Of a DNA stretch of 64,000 nt, positions 49,852 through 58,677 are shown piece by piece. This DNA comes from Lacicoccus halitifaciens (GTDB lineage: Bacteria; Bacillota; Bacilli; Staphylococcales; Salinicoccaceae). A program made the translations under genes and the position numbers. How positions within the stretch are numbered: the first letter of the stretch is position 1; each line of letters starts with the position of its first letter. The stretch lies in contig NZ_JBDZDV010000004.1 of NCBI RefSeq assembly GCF_040544485.1, positions 1-64,000 of the forward strand, in the 5' to 3' direction. The notes below the pieces were generated by a model that saw only the letters and a program-made list of their open reading frames with translations, was not told the origin of the DNA and made no database searches.

Positions 49852-51369
49852 TTATTTCTCCTCCTCGTAAATATGTTCGTCGTTCTTCAGCCATTTCATC
49901 AGTGAAATTAACAGCAGAAGATAAATGATGACGACTGGAATCGCAACCACCACGGCCGATGTCTGAACCACATTCAATCCGCCGATCAGCAGGAGTGAAA
50001 TGGACAGGAGTGCCATGATAAGTCCCCAAAGGATGGTATGCCATGCCGGCGGCTCAATGCCGTCACCAACTTTAATCGATGCGGTCGATGCGAGTATATA
50101 GGATGCCGAGTCCAGTGAGGTCGCAAGGAATATGAATCCAAGTATGACGAAAAACAGGATCGCAAAATAGCTCGCAGGCAGCGTTTGAAGTACATTGATG
50201 ATGGTCGCTGCGTCCCCGTTTTCAGCCATGCTGCCGGTGACGTCCAGTTCACCCGTCTGCTGCAGGTTCATCGTGTAGCCGCCGAATACTGCAAAATAAA
50301 GCCAGCTGCCGAGTGATCCCCAACCGAGTATATGCAGGATCATGCTCTTCAATGTGCGCCCTTTTGAGATACGCGCAATGAAAAGTCCCATGAACAGCGC
50401 AGTGGCTGCAAACCATGCCCAGTAGAAGACTGTCCATGCCTGCGGGAAGCCGCCTCCGGTGATCGGGTCAGTATAGAAACTCATCCTCAGGAAGTTCTGG
50501 GCCATGATGCCAAAGCTGTCAGTGAAATATGTCAGTATGAATCCCGTCGGTCCGGCAAGGATGACGAAGATTGCGAGTGCCAGAGCCAGATAGACGTTCA
50601 GGTTACTCAGCCTGCGTATACCTTTATCCAGTCCGAGCGAAGCACTGGTGATGTAAATGATTGCCCAGATGACCATGATGAAGATGCTGAGTGCAATCGA
50701 CTGTTCCACGCCGAAAAGGTGGCCGATACCGGCTGAAACCATCGGCACCCCGAGCCCGAGTGATGTACCGAGACCGCCGACAAGGCTCCAGATGACGAGG
50801 ATATCGATGATTTTACCGACGATTCCGTCAGAATACTTGCCGAGTGCCCCTTTGACGGCCTGGCTGACTTTAAGTGATTTGTTCTGTTTATTATAAAATG
50901 AATACGCGATGACGATCGTCGGAAACGCATAGATGCACCATGCGGAAATCCCCCAGTGGAACATGCCGTATGCCACGGCCCACCCACCTGCAGTGTCGCT
51001 GCCCGGTTCGATGCCGAACGGCGGCCCCTGGAAATAATACATCGGTTCGATGATCGACCAGAACATGATGCTCGTACCCATGCCGGCACAGAACAGCATC
51101 GCCCCGTAACTGAAGTTGTTGAATCTCGGTCTTCCATCCCCCATCTTCACCATTCCGTACCTTCCGAATGAAATCCATAACAGTAATATGAAAAGCCCGA
51201 AAGTCATGAATTGGAAAATCCAGTCCATCTGGGTGGTGATCTCAGATAAGATAGTATTTAAAAACGGTTCTGCGGATGACTGGAAAATGATTAAAAGCAC
51301 TGTGAGCGTTAACAGCACGACGATAGACGGCCAGAATATCAAATGGTCCAACCTCGCTCTTTCTTTCAT
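49852..51369 (-). CDS. BCCT-family transporter
   Basis: A 505-residue carrier with about 12 hydrophobic segments. The BCCT core is well kept: GMGTSIMFWSIIEPMYYF near residues 95-112, FHWGISAWCIYAFPT near 138-152, and FYWAWFAATALFMGLFIARISKGRT near 318-342. The G-M-G-T-S variant differs from BetP's GMGIG, so carnitine, choline or another quaternary amine may be the substrate. ATG 51369 has GGAGGG at 5-6 bp. Forms an operon with the hydrolase whose start abuts its stop. Confidence 0.9.
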   Translation of the reverse strand: MKERARLDHLIFWPSIVVLLTLTVLLIIFQSSAEPFLNTILSEITTQMDWIFQFMTFGLFILLLWISFGRYGMVKMGDGRPRFNNFSYGAMLFCAGMGTSIMFWSIIEPMYYFQGPPFGIEPGSDTAGGWAVAYGMFHWGISAWCIYAFPTIVIAYSFYNKQNKSLKVSQAVKGALGKYSDGIVGKIIDILVIWSLVGGLGTSLGLGVPMVSAGIGHLFGVEQSIALSIFIMVIWAIIYITSASLGLDKGIRRLSNLNVYLALALAIFVILAGPTGFILTYFTDSFGIMAQNFLRMSFYTDPITGGGFPQAWTVFYWAWFAATALFMGLFIARISKGRTLKSMILHILGWGSLGSWLYFAVFGGYTMNLQQTGELDVTGSMAENGDAATIINVLQTLPASYFAILFFVILGFIFLATSLDSASYILASTASIKVGDGIEPPAWHTILWGLIMALLSISLLLIGGLNVVQTSAVVVAIPVVIIYLLLLISLMKWLKNDEHIYEEEK

Positions 51370-51597
51370 TGAATCCCTCCATAGAATATTTTTTATGTAT
51401 ACCCTGAAATGAATGACTCTGTCATTTTCTTTCAGAAAGCGCACCTAATCAAACTAACATAGATATCAGAAGGATGTAAGGGTTAAAACCGATTAAAACG
51501 CCTTCATGCGGCTTTTTATATGTATTTAACCATACCCCCTCCGGTGAAATAAATGCTTTTATATAAAAGTAAAAAATCTATCTCCTCTCCTTTAATG

Positions 51598-51636
51598 TAA
51601 AAGATCCCAAAGGCAATGATTGCCTTTGGGACCCTC
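51598..51636 (-). terminator. Terminator of the M14 peptidase gene
   Basis: Long stem GGTCCCAAAGGCAAT...ATTGCCTTTGGGATC (minus strand) followed by TTTT. Confidence 0.92.
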
Positions 51637-51646
51637 TCTCCAATTT

Positions 51647-52687
51647 TTATTCAGTTTCCTCTTCGCCTTCAACAAAGCTCTGCACTTCCAGGGTCTCCCA
51701 GAAAGTGATATCCGCTTCATTAATGCCGCCGTACGCTATCGCATTGATTGCAGCTTCCATCGAAACGACACCCTGCTGTATCAGGTAGCCGTTACTTTTT
51801 TGACCAAGTACCTGATTCGGATTAGAGTGGTCGATCATGCCCCGCATCTCAAAAAGCAGGGTTGCGATGTCATATTCGACAGCCAGACCGTTTCTAGCAA
51901 TGGTATTGGCAGTGCCGCCATTGTACCTTGCCAGCAATCCAAAGCCCCGGTCCTCCACAGCATTATACATCACTGATCCAAGACGCTGGGACATCTCCCT
52001 CACCTCAGGATTCACTGCTTCGTTCGTTGGATACAGGATCGAGCCGGACACCAGCTCTCCGTCAATTCCCGAACGGGCACCCTGATGATGGAAATCCACC
52101 AGGTAGTCAATGTCGTAAGCCCGAAGCACATTATTATGCAAAGCCAATGTTTCAGGCTGTGATAATGTATTGTGATCGCGGTTCAGGTCGACGTTATTTG
52201 CATTCGCACGCGTTGCGATACCGCCGCCGACATGATCCGAAATATCAAAATTCACGTCGCCCACTGCGCCGTCAGGGTTAAGCCGCGGAAGAAAGAATAC
52301 GTTGATTTCCTCTGCAAGTTCCCTATTATGTTTACTGTTGTTTGAAAGCCCCTTAATGACGTCGAGTGCTGCTTCCGTCGTCATCACTTCATTTCCGTGC
52401 TGCTGGGTCAAAAACAAAATGGTCGGGCTGTCCGGGTTGGTGCCGAATTTCACCAGCGGAATGTCCCTGCCCTGCACTGACTGTCCAATTATTTCCGTTT
52501 CAATGAATTGTGAGCGATCGGCTGCGCGGTGGACTTCTGCCAGTAAATCCTCCTGACTCGTCAACCGTTCACCTTTCACCGTCTCATTCCCATTGTAGTT
52601 TGGTCCCTGGCCTACGGCCTCTGCTGATGAACCAAACACCGGAAATGCCAGCAGGAAAACCAGTATTGCGATAAAGCTTTTCTTCAT
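51647..52687 (-). CDS. Secreted M14-family zinc carboxypeptidase
   Basis: A 346-residue extracellular protein. A signal peptide (MKKS-FIAILVFLLAFPVFG, cleavage near SSAEA, about residue 24) is followed by a peptidase domain. Zinc ligands: HGNE (HxxE, about residue 95) and the third histidine in VDFHHQGA. The catalytic glutamate is in LLFEMRGM. It should trim C-terminal residues or split peptidoglycan peptides outside the cell. ATG 52687 has GGAGGA upstream; the longer frame to 52765 gives a poor N-terminus. Single gene with strong terminator. Confidence 0.88.
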   Translation of the reverse strand: MKKSFIAILVFLLAFPVFGSSAEAVGQGPNYNGNETVKGERLTSQEDLLAEVHRAADRSQFIETEIIGQSVQGRDIPLVKFGTNPDSPTILFLTQQHGNEVMTTEAALDVIKGLSNNSKHNRELAEEINVFFLPRLNPDGAVGDVNFDISDHVGGGIATRANANNVDLNRDHNTLSQPETLALHNNVLRAYDIDYLVDFHHQGARSGIDGELVSGSILYPTNEAVNPEVREMSQRLGSVMYNAVEDRGFGLLARYNGGTANTIARNGLAVEYDIATLLFEMRGMIDHSNPNQVLGQKSNGYLIQQGVVSMEAAINAIAYGGINEADITFWETLEVQSFVEGEEETE

Positions 52688-53004
52688 AAATCCACTTCCT
52701 CCTCTGTTTTTTAGAAATTGACACATATATGTAAATGATGCCCATCTCCTCTTACAAATTACCATTAGTTGAATTTTCAGTCAATGATGTTTAAAAATAC
52801 AGGACTATTAAATAAAATCCACTAAAATGGGATATTTCAGATAAATATAATCCGAAAAAATTTAGTGATTCAGGGAGTGATTTTGCATTATAAAGTTTAC
52901 AGCCCTTATAAGCGCATAACATCTTAAACGGCGTTTATTCTTCACAATATTTGATATTTGTGATTAGATATACTTGGAACCAACATGTCAAAGGAGCAGA
53001 ATAT

Positions 53005-53721
53005 ATGCAGAATATAGAAGGTAAAACAGCACTCATCACTGGCGCAGGACGCGGCATCGGCCGTGCAACGGCAATCGCCTTCGCCAAAGAGGGGATCCAC
53101 GTCGGACTTGTCGGGCGGACGCCTGAAAACTTGGAGCGTGTCGCTAAAGAATTGAAAGAGTACGACGTGAAAGTCGCAACCGCTTCAGCGGATGTCTCGG
53201 ATCTCGAATCCATCACTGCGGCGGTCGAATCCATCCGGGAAGCACTCGGGCCGATTGATATACTGGTGAACAATGCCGGCATTTCAAAATTCGGAAGTTT
53301 CATGGAACTCACCCCTGAAGAATGGACGAACATCATCAACGTCAATGTGAACGGCTTATACTACACGACGCGTGCGGTGCTGCCTGAAATGTTGGAGCGC
53401 GAAACCGGTGACATCATCAACATTTCGTCCACAGCCGGACAAAAAGGCGGACCGGTCACAAGTGCTTACTCCGCTTCCAAAGCGGCGGTCATCGGATTGA
53501 GCGAATCTCTGATGATGGAAGTGCGAAAGAAGAATATCCGCGTTACAACACTCACACCAAGTACAGTTGCGACAGATATGGCAGTCGAACTGAATCTGAC
53601 CGATGGCAATCCAGAAAAAGTTATGCAGCCGGAAGATATGGCTGAACTGATGGTCGCCCAGTTGAAGCTGAATCCGCGTGTTGTCTTGAAAAATGCCGGC
53701 CTCTGGTCGAACAACCCATAA
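53005..53721 (+). CDS. Short-chain dehydrogenase/reductase (FabG-like)
   Basis: A 238-residue SDR. Cofactor motif TGAGRGIGRATA near residues 13-24, NNAG near 89, ISSTAGQKGG with the catalytic serine, and YSASK (YxxxK) near 152. Paralog of the SDR at 16341-17057, with the same MQN-EGK N-terminus and similar VLKNAGLW/VKNTEMW tail. ATG 53005 has AAAGGAG upstream. Substrate unknown; FabG-like acyl-chain or ketone reduction is possible. Monocistronic, ending in a hairpin that is duplicated 1.1 kb downstream. Confidence 0.88.
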   Translation: MQNIEGKTALITGAGRGIGRATAIAFAKEGIHVGLVGRTPENLERVAKELKEYDVKVATASADVSDLESITAAVESIREALGPIDILVNNAGISKFGSFMELTPEEWTNIINVNVNGLYYTTRAVLPEMLERETGDIINISSTAGQKGGPVTSAYSASKAAVIGLSESLMMEVRKKNIRVTTLTPSTVATDMAVELNLTDGNPEKVMQPEDMAELMVAQLKLNPRVVLKNAGLWSNNP

Positions 53722-53761
53722 CACAAAGAAGCACTTCCCGGATGGGAAGTGCTTCTTCATT
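53722..53761 (+). terminator. Hairpin terminator, copy 1
   Basis: AAGAAGCACTTCCC-GGAT-GGGAAGTGCTTCTT, preceded by ACACA and followed by CATTATTTTG. A near-identical hairpin lies at 54810-54850. Confidence 0.85.
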
Positions 53762-53804
53762 ATTTTGAAAGAGCTGATATTTCGCCCCTTCAATTAGTGA
53801 TTGA

Positions 53805-54677
53805 TTATAGTTCGTTATTGTCGGCCTCTTCTTCAGATGTGTCAGCTTCCGGTTCGTCTGCTTCTGGTGCATCAGTCTCTGGTGCGTCAGTTTCTGGCTC
53901 ATCGGCTTCAAGCTCACCCGCTTCAGGTTCATCAGCCTCTGGTTCATCCGCTTCCAGCTCATCGGCTTCCGGTTCATCCGCTTCAGGCTCATCCGCTTCC
54001 GGTTCATCCGCTTCAGGCTCATCTGCCTCTGGCTCATCTGCTTCTGGTTCATCTGCCTCTGGTTCATCCGCTTCTGGTTCATCAGCCTCTGACTCATCAG
54101 CTTCTGGTCCACCTGCTTCTGGTCCACCTGCTTCTGGTCCACCTGCTTCTGGTCCACCTGCTTCTGGTCCACCTGCTTCTGGTGCATCAGCCTCCGACTC
54201 ATCTGCTTCTGGTACTATTTCAATCGTAGACAGCAGATCCTGTGTATCAAGTATAAATGCCGTCGCTTCATTAATATCAGTTTCTACAGCCAATATTTGT
54301 GGGGCATTGCTGTCGAATTGTCTAGTGATTGCCGCCAACTGATTTGTTGAAGCATTCAGACGGTTAAGGAGTGACTCCAGTTCTTCTTCGTAAATCAAAT
54401 ATTCCTCCGGTATCAATGCGGTGCTCTCCGCAAGTCCTGAAGCCAAGAAACTTGCCTCAAGCTCAACCGACTGGGTCCTGTCGATGACCGGGGACAGGCG
54501 GTGATCCAGACTCGCACCGTTTTGCTGGGCTGCCTGGGCATTTGCATTGGAATTGATTTGTCCATTAATGTTGGCATTCGGATTTGCCGCTTCTGCATCC
54601 CCTCCGTGGACGGTTGCCGCCAATCCGAGTGCCAGAGCGGGTGCTGTAATTTTCATAAGTGATCTTCTCATCTTCAT
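53805..54677 (-). CDS. Secreted protein with acidic EADEP and EAGGP tandem repeats
   Basis: A 290-residue protein. It has a signal peptide (MKMRRSLMKITAPALALGLAA, cleavage near AEA at about 32), an Asn/Gln/Ala-rich linker, a helical domain (about residues 45-155, with YEEELESLLNRLNASTNQLA) and then a long repeat region: about six EAGGP/ADESEADAP units followed by about fifteen EADEP-type units. The end is acidic with no LPxTG anchor. Pro-Glu-Asp-rich repeats of this kind form stiff extended spacers or bind cations. ATG 54677 has GGAGG at 8 bp. The 15- and 18-bp DNA repeats make copy number likely to vary between strains. Confidence 0.85.
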   Translation of the reverse strand: MKMRRSLMKITAPALALGLAATVHGGDAEAANPNANINGQINSNANAQAAQQNGASLDHRLSPVIDRTQSVELEASFLASGLAESTALIPEEYLIYEEELESLLNRLNASTNQLAAITRQFDSNAPQILAVETDINEATAFILDTQDLLSTIEIVPEADESEADAPEAGGPEAGGPEAGGPEAGGPEAGGPEADESEADEPEADEPEADEPEADEPEADEPEADEPEADEPEADEPEADELEADEPEADEPEAGELEADEPETDAPETDAPEADEPEADTSEEEADNNEL

Positions 54678-54809
54678 ATAAATATCCTCCTTCAGTATCA
54701 CCAAAATTGATAATACATTTCCCTCTACCACGACTGTACTCCATTAATCATAATATTTACAGAGTATTAAGATAAATTTAATTAAGTCAGTTTAAAAAAA
54801 CATGTGAAA

Positions 54810-54850
54810 ACACAAAGAAGCACTTCCCAAACGGGAAATGCTTCTTCATA
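54810..54850 (-). terminator. Hairpin terminator, copy 2
   Basis: AAGAAGCACTTCCC-AAAC-GGGAAATGCTTCTT. Preceded by ACACA as in copy 1. Lies downstream of ppk2 and upstream of the acidic-repeat gene on the minus strand. Confidence 0.75.
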
Positions 54851-54863
54851 TATTAATGATCTT

Positions 54864-55730
54864 CTATTCATTTTCAAGTTTCTCTATATATTCATCCAGT
54901 TCCGCCTTCTGATCCTCACTGATCGTCGGAAATTCCGGATTGATTTCCTCAAGCTTTTCAATCATCACTTTCGCGATGACGGCTCTGGAGTACCAGTGAT
55001 TATCGGCAGGTAGTACATACCACGGGGCGTGTTCGCTCGCCGTCTCACTCAGCACATCCTGGAACACTTCCTGATATTCATCCCAATGCTCCCTTTCCTT
55101 CACATCGTTGAAGGAGAATTCCCACTGCCTGTCTTCCGTTTTCATCCGTTTGAGCAGGCGCTCCTTCTGCTCGTCTTTGCTGACATTGAAGAAGAACTTG
55201 ATGATGTGCATGTTGTTCTCGTGAAGATATCTTTCATAATCATTGATTTGACGGTACCGCACCGCCCATATATCTTCAGGTTCTGTATCAGCCGGATATT
55301 CATCCTCTTCGAGATCCTCATGGACCTGCCTGTAGATGACTTCCTCGTAATACGAGCGGTTCAGCAGGGAAACCTCACCCCGCTCCGGAGTCCCGGCATG
55401 CATCCGCCACAAGTAATCGTGCTTCCGCTCCTCCTCGCTCGGTTTGCTGAAGGACATCGTCCTGAGTCCCTGCGCATTCAGGTTTGAGAATACGAAGCTG
55501 ATTGCTTCGTCCTTCCCTGCAGCATCCAATGCCTGAAGGACGACCATGATGCCCGCCTTCTCTTCAGCAAAAAGCTTCAAGTGCCATTCTTTCAACTGCT
55601 TCACCAGCTCCGGGATGATCCTTTCTTTGGTCTCACCTTCCGGAAGGCCAGGATCTATTTTTGATGAATAATCTTTCAGGGTGAAGCTTTCATTTGAAAC
55701 CACTTTATAATCATCAGTATTAATTTTCAC
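54864..55730 (-). CDS. ppk2: Polyphosphate kinase 2 family (polyphosphate:nucleotide phosphotransferase)
   Basis: A 288-residue PPK2 enzyme. Walker A-like QALDAAGKDEAIS near residues 68-80 (most relatives have QGMDxAGKDG), lid/Walker B region SLLNRSYYEEVIYRQVH, and KERLLKRMKTEDRQWEFS in the C-terminal half. It uses polyphosphate to phosphorylate AMP, ADP or GDP, which helps keep nucleotides charged under stress. Start GTG 55730, with AGAGG at 8 bp; a GTG at 55739 overlaps that site. A palindrome, ATGAAAC-GTA-GTTTCAT, lies about 52 bp upstream. Confidence 0.87.
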   Translation of the reverse strand: MKINTDDYKVVSNESFTLKDYSSKIDPGLPEGETKERIIPELVKQLKEWHLKLFAEEKAGIMVVLQALDAAGKDEAISFVFSNLNAQGLRTMSFSKPSEEERKHDYLWRMHAGTPERGEVSLLNRSYYEEVIYRQVHEDLEEDEYPADTEPEDIWAVRYRQINDYERYLHENNMHIIKFFFNVSKDEQKERLLKRMKTEDRQWEFSFNDVKEREHWDEYQEVFQDVLSETASEHAPWYVLPADNHWYSRAVIAKVMIEKLEEINPEFPTISEDQKAELDEYIEKLENE

Positions 55731-55781
55731 CTTAAGCACCTCTTCATATCGATATGCTTAAGTATTCCACGCTCAGAATAT

Positions 55782-55798
55782 ATGAAACGTAGTTTCAT
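55782..55798. promoter_or_regulatory. Palindrome upstream of ppk2
   Basis: ATGAAAC-GTA-GTTTCAT, positioned between a weak -35 (GAATCT) and -10 (TATATT) on the minus strand, where a repressor or MerR-type activator would bind. Its half-site also occurs, in the opposite order, before the nitroreductase gene (60946-60962). Confidence 0.45.
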
Positions 55799-55979
55799 TA
55801 GATTCGAAAAAGTAATCCCAATACATGAATGCCTTATCAGTACTCTGCAGCTGAAGAAGCCCCTCCCCGACCAGTCAATTCATTTTGAAAGTACTACTTT
55901 TGTCGCAAAGATGAAATCTCAATCATTCAAATATAATTAAGCCCCGTCATATTTTCCTCGGAGGATTCGAGCGTTCTCA

Positions 55980-56060
55980 TCATTTCTTCTTCTTTTTTCC
56001 GAAAAGTCCGATTGCTGCCGCCACTGCGATGGCAATTGCCATCCATGAAGCTGCTCCCAT
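55980..56060 (-). CDS. 26-residue membrane peptide
   Basis: A tiny gene with a very good ribosome binding site (GGGAGGGGTGATGAT-ATG). The product begins MGAASWMAIAIAV and ends GLFGKKKKK: a 17-residue hydrophobic helix with five lysines at the C-terminus, followed by two tandem stop codons. This fits a membrane-active or membrane-regulatory peptide, as in type I toxins or PSM/KdpF-like peptides. No antisense RNA partner is evident from sequence alone. I do not recognise a named family. Confidence 0.55.
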   Translation of the reverse strand: MGAASWMAIAIAVAAAIGLFGKKKKK

Positions 56061-56192
56061 ATCATCACCCCTCCCGCACAGAAAATTTTCAGGGCAAAAT
56101 ATCCTGCTTACAATAAGTCCGTCTTTCTATTATACGCTCTTAGAGTAATTTTACAACTAACGATTCTGATTCTCCTATTATATGTATTGAAA

Positions 56193-56795
56193 TCACACCA
56201 GGCCGGCAAAGAGGTAGATGGCCGTGCCCCATATGAAGAGCGCGGAAAATTTGTTAAAGATACGCATTAGTCGGCCTGTACCATCCAGCCGCTTCATGAT
56301 GGAACCCGACAGCATCAGACCAAAAAACCATATCACGGAAACCGCGATGCATGCCGTCGTAAACAGAGCGAGGTCGGTGCCGATATATTTCAAGGCATTG
56401 GTGCCGATGACGCCGACGATATCCACTATGGCATGAGGATTGAGCAGGGAGACGGACAGGGCGAAAATGATCTGCTGACAGGCGGGCAATGGTGCCCCTG
56501 TGCCGGCTGCCGGCGGTTCCGACCGCCAGATCGCAAAACCCATATAAATCAAAAATATTACCCCTGCCCCCATCAGACCGACACGCAGCCATTCAAACTG
56601 CATCACGATGGCAGACAGGCCCAAAATCGCGAGCAGGATCATCAATGTATCACATAAAGCCGCCGTGACCGTCGCCGGGAGCGCCCGGACGAGGTTCGGC
56701 TGCGTCGCCCCCTGGGAAAAGATGAAGACATTCTGAACGCCAAGAGGCAGGATGAGACCGAATGCCAGTATGATGCCATGAAGCACCGCTTCCAT
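56193..56795 (-). CDS. LysE/ArgO-type amino acid exporter
   Basis: A 200-residue membrane protein with six hydrophobic segments. The N-terminus (LPLGVQNVFIFSQGA at about residues 16-30) and LLNPHAIVDIVGVIG near 116-130 match LysE-family exporters of basic amino acids (ArgO/YggA). The start has AAGGAG upstream. No LysR-type regulator gene (argP/lysG) is adjacent. It likely exports arginine or lysine when these build up. Confidence 0.85.
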   Translation of the reverse strand: MEAVLHGIILAFGLILPLGVQNVFIFSQGATQPNLVRALPATVTAALCDTLMILLAILGLSAIVMQFEWLRVGLMGAGVIFLIYMGFAIWRSEPPAAGTGAPLPACQQIIFALSVSLLNPHAIVDIVGVIGTNALKYIGTDLALFTTACIAVSVIWFFGLMLSGSIMKRLDGTGRLMRIFNKFSALFIWGTAIYLFAGLV

Positions 56796-56908
56796 GGGCT
56801 ACACTCCTTTTTTATACGATAAAAACTAATACCATCATATACGAAGCAGTGATATCATTGCCATATATTATTACACTCAAATAAAAAAGAATCCCGGAAA
56901 GAGGAAAA

Positions 56909-57349
56909 ATGATGAAGGTAGAAGAGTTATGGCGTGAGTTTACCGCAAAGCATCCGGAGTATAAAGACGAAGAGTACATGGCATGGCCTTACGGTTCCGT
57001 ACCCAACGAGCTTGCGGAGCTGACACAGAAAGGCATCAAGACAGCCACCGCTTCGGCATATGAGCTGTATGAACTGGAGAACGAACCGGTGCCGGAACCC
57101 GAAGATTTCAGCATCATACTGGACTCGACAGGGGAAGCCGTCTGCATCATAAGGACGACCCGCATCGATGTCGTGCCGTTCGATGAGGTGACAGCTGATT
57201 TTGCATGGAAAGAGGGCGAAGGCGACCGCTCGCTCCAGTACTGGCGCAAAGTCCACACCGAATTTTTTGAAGAGGAATATGCCAGGCACGGCATGTCATT
57301 CAATGAAAAAATCAAAGTGGTGTGCGAGGAGTTTGAAAGGGTTTATTGA
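56909..57349 (+). CDS. ASCH-domain protein
   Basis: A 146-residue protein with a PUA-like ASCH fold. Seen: WPYGSVPNELAELTQKGIKTATASAYELYE (about residues 26-54), ILDSTGEAVCIIRTTRIDVVPFDEV and FAWKEGEGDRSLQYWRKVH. ASCH proteins are thought to bind RNA or act on modified nucleosides; some cleave N4-acetylcytidine. Start ATG 56909, with GAGGAAAA upstream. Monocistronic. Confidence 0.88.
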   Translation: MMKVEELWREFTAKHPEYKDEEYMAWPYGSVPNELAELTQKGIKTATASAYELYELENEPVPEPEDFSIILDSTGEAVCIIRTTRIDVVPFDEVTADFAWKEGEGDRSLQYWRKVHTEFFEEEYARHGMSFNEKIKVVCEEFERVY

Positions 57350-57480
57350 AGTCCTGCCGGAATGCTGTCTCTATAAAGATAAACATTCACCTGCAACCAT
57401 GGTTAATTTCACTTGAGCCGGGTACTTTAAGGATACATGCCATTCCCCTACTCAAATCATATCAAAAGAGGTGAAATCTG

Positions 57481-57618
57481 ATGATCAATAAAATACTCGT
57501 ATGCGGCACGATTCTATCCAATGTGCTCCTTGCGAAGATCCTTATGCTGACCATATACCATCACTTTACGGTGAAAAAAGAATTAGATGCGTTGAAGAAC
57601 CAGAACCCCTCCTCATAA
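57481..57618 (+). CDS. 45-residue small membrane protein
   Basis: Short gene with AGAGGTGAAA 7 bp before ATG 57481. The product has a hydrophobic helix over residues 4-24 (ILVCGTILSNVLLAKILMLTI), then YHHFTVKKELDALKNQNPSS as a basic, hydrophilic tail. No family is recognised. A reading frame in another frame across this stretch (57501-57785) lacks a ribosome binding site and hydropathy. It may be a stand-alone membrane peptide; expression would settle whether it is real. Confidence 0.5.
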   Translation: MINKILVCGTILSNVLLAKILMLTIYHHFTVKKELDALKNQNPSS

Positions 57619-57820
57619 CCTCTAGAATGGTGTTTCGATTCCTGCAGGGAAACGAGGCATCTTTTTTAGTCATGATTCACTGCAAAGCTGAATATGAGTT
57701 TCAGCATTGGGCAGGCGGCCTTTATTCTGTTTCTATCTACTTACAAAAGCTGTTGAACAGATTGCTTGAATCCATTTCGGGGTAGCGCTAATGTGAAAGT
57801 TATGACATAGGAGGAATAAG

Positions 57821-58627
57821 ATGAAACACATTAAATTGAATGACGAAGTGAAAATCCCGATCATCGGCAGCGGCACGAACACATACGGCAAAGAAGACAA
57901 CAAATTCTCAGGCGCCCTGCGCGGCGACACAAAGGAAGTCGACTGGGCGATTGAAAACGGCTACCGTCATTTCGATTCTGCTCAGCTTTACAACAATGAG
58001 GAAGTCGTTGGGGAGGGCCTCGCGAAGTCTTCGGTCCCCCGTGAGGAATTTTTCATCACAACGAAGCTCAACACGATGGACGGCTATAAGGGCGCCGAGT
58101 GGGCACATGCGGAGATTGAAAAGAGCCTGGAGAAACTCCAGACCGATTATTTCGATTCTTTCCTGATCCATTTCCCGTGGGACAATGATGATGAAATCCT
58201 CGAAGCATGGGGCATTTTGGAGGACTACTACAAGCGCGGCGTATTCAAGTCGATCGGCATCTCCAACTTCGAGCAGGCGCACATCGACCTGATCCTTGAA
58301 AAAGGGAACATCAGACCGGTTGTGAACCAGATCAAGTCCAACGTCGGAAACTGGAATGATGAATTGATCGGCCATAATTACAAGAACGGCATCGCGACCG
58401 TCGCATGGGGTCCGCTCGGCGGCATCGAAGGTGAAGCGGAGCAGATGCTCTCAGAAATCGGCGAACAATACGGCAAGACAGCCGAACAGGTCGTGCTGCG
58501 CTATCAGATCGAACGTGAAGTCATCGTCATCCCGAAGTCACACAATAAAGACCGTCAGGCACAGAGCCTCGACATCTTCGACTTTGAATTGACGGCAGAA
58601 GACCATGAGCGCATCAGCTCACTTTAA
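57821..58627 (+). CDS. Aldo/keto reductase
   Basis: A 268-residue TIM-barrel NADPH reductase. The catalytic tetrad is present: D in FDSAQLYNNEE with the tyrosine five residues on, K in FFITTKLNTM, and H in SFLIHFPWD. NADPH-binding IPKSHNKDR lies near the C-terminus. Reduces aldehydes, ketones or sugars; substrate unknown. ATG 57821 has AGGAGG upstream. It shares a terminator with the convergent acetyltransferase gene. Confidence 0.92.
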   Translation: MKHIKLNDEVKIPIIGSGTNTYGKEDNKFSGALRGDTKEVDWAIENGYRHFDSAQLYNNEEVVGEGLAKSSVPREEFFITTKLNTMDGYKGAEWAHAEIEKSLEKLQTDYFDSFLIHFPWDNDDEILEAWGILEDYYKRGVFKSIGISNFEQAHIDLILEKGNIRPVVNQIKSNVGNWNDELIGHNYKNGIATVAWGPLGGIEGEAEQMLSEIGEQYGKTAEQVVLRYQIEREVIVIPKSHNKDRQAQSLDIFDFELTAEDHERISSL

Positions 58628-58642
58628 TCATGAACAATATAA

Positions 58643-58676
58643 AAAGCGCATCCGCCTCTTGGGCAGGTGCGCTTCA
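58643..58676. terminator. Bidirectional terminator
   Basis: AAGCGCA...CCT and AGG...TGCGCTT stem between the convergent aldo/keto reductase and N-acetyltransferase genes, with an A-tract on the left and a weak T-tract on the right. Confidence 0.7.
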
Positions 58677-58677
58677 T

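Noticed and set aside
53749..54342. Open frame with Ser/Ala/Gly repeats on the plus strand
   Set aside because: It is the complementary reading of the EADEP/EAGGP repeats in the secreted protein. The minus-strand frame has a signal peptide and ribosome site; this one does not.
57501..57785. 94-residue open frame overlapping the 45-residue gene
   Set aside because: No ribosome binding site, Cys/His-rich odd composition, and it overlaps a better-supported small gene in another frame.
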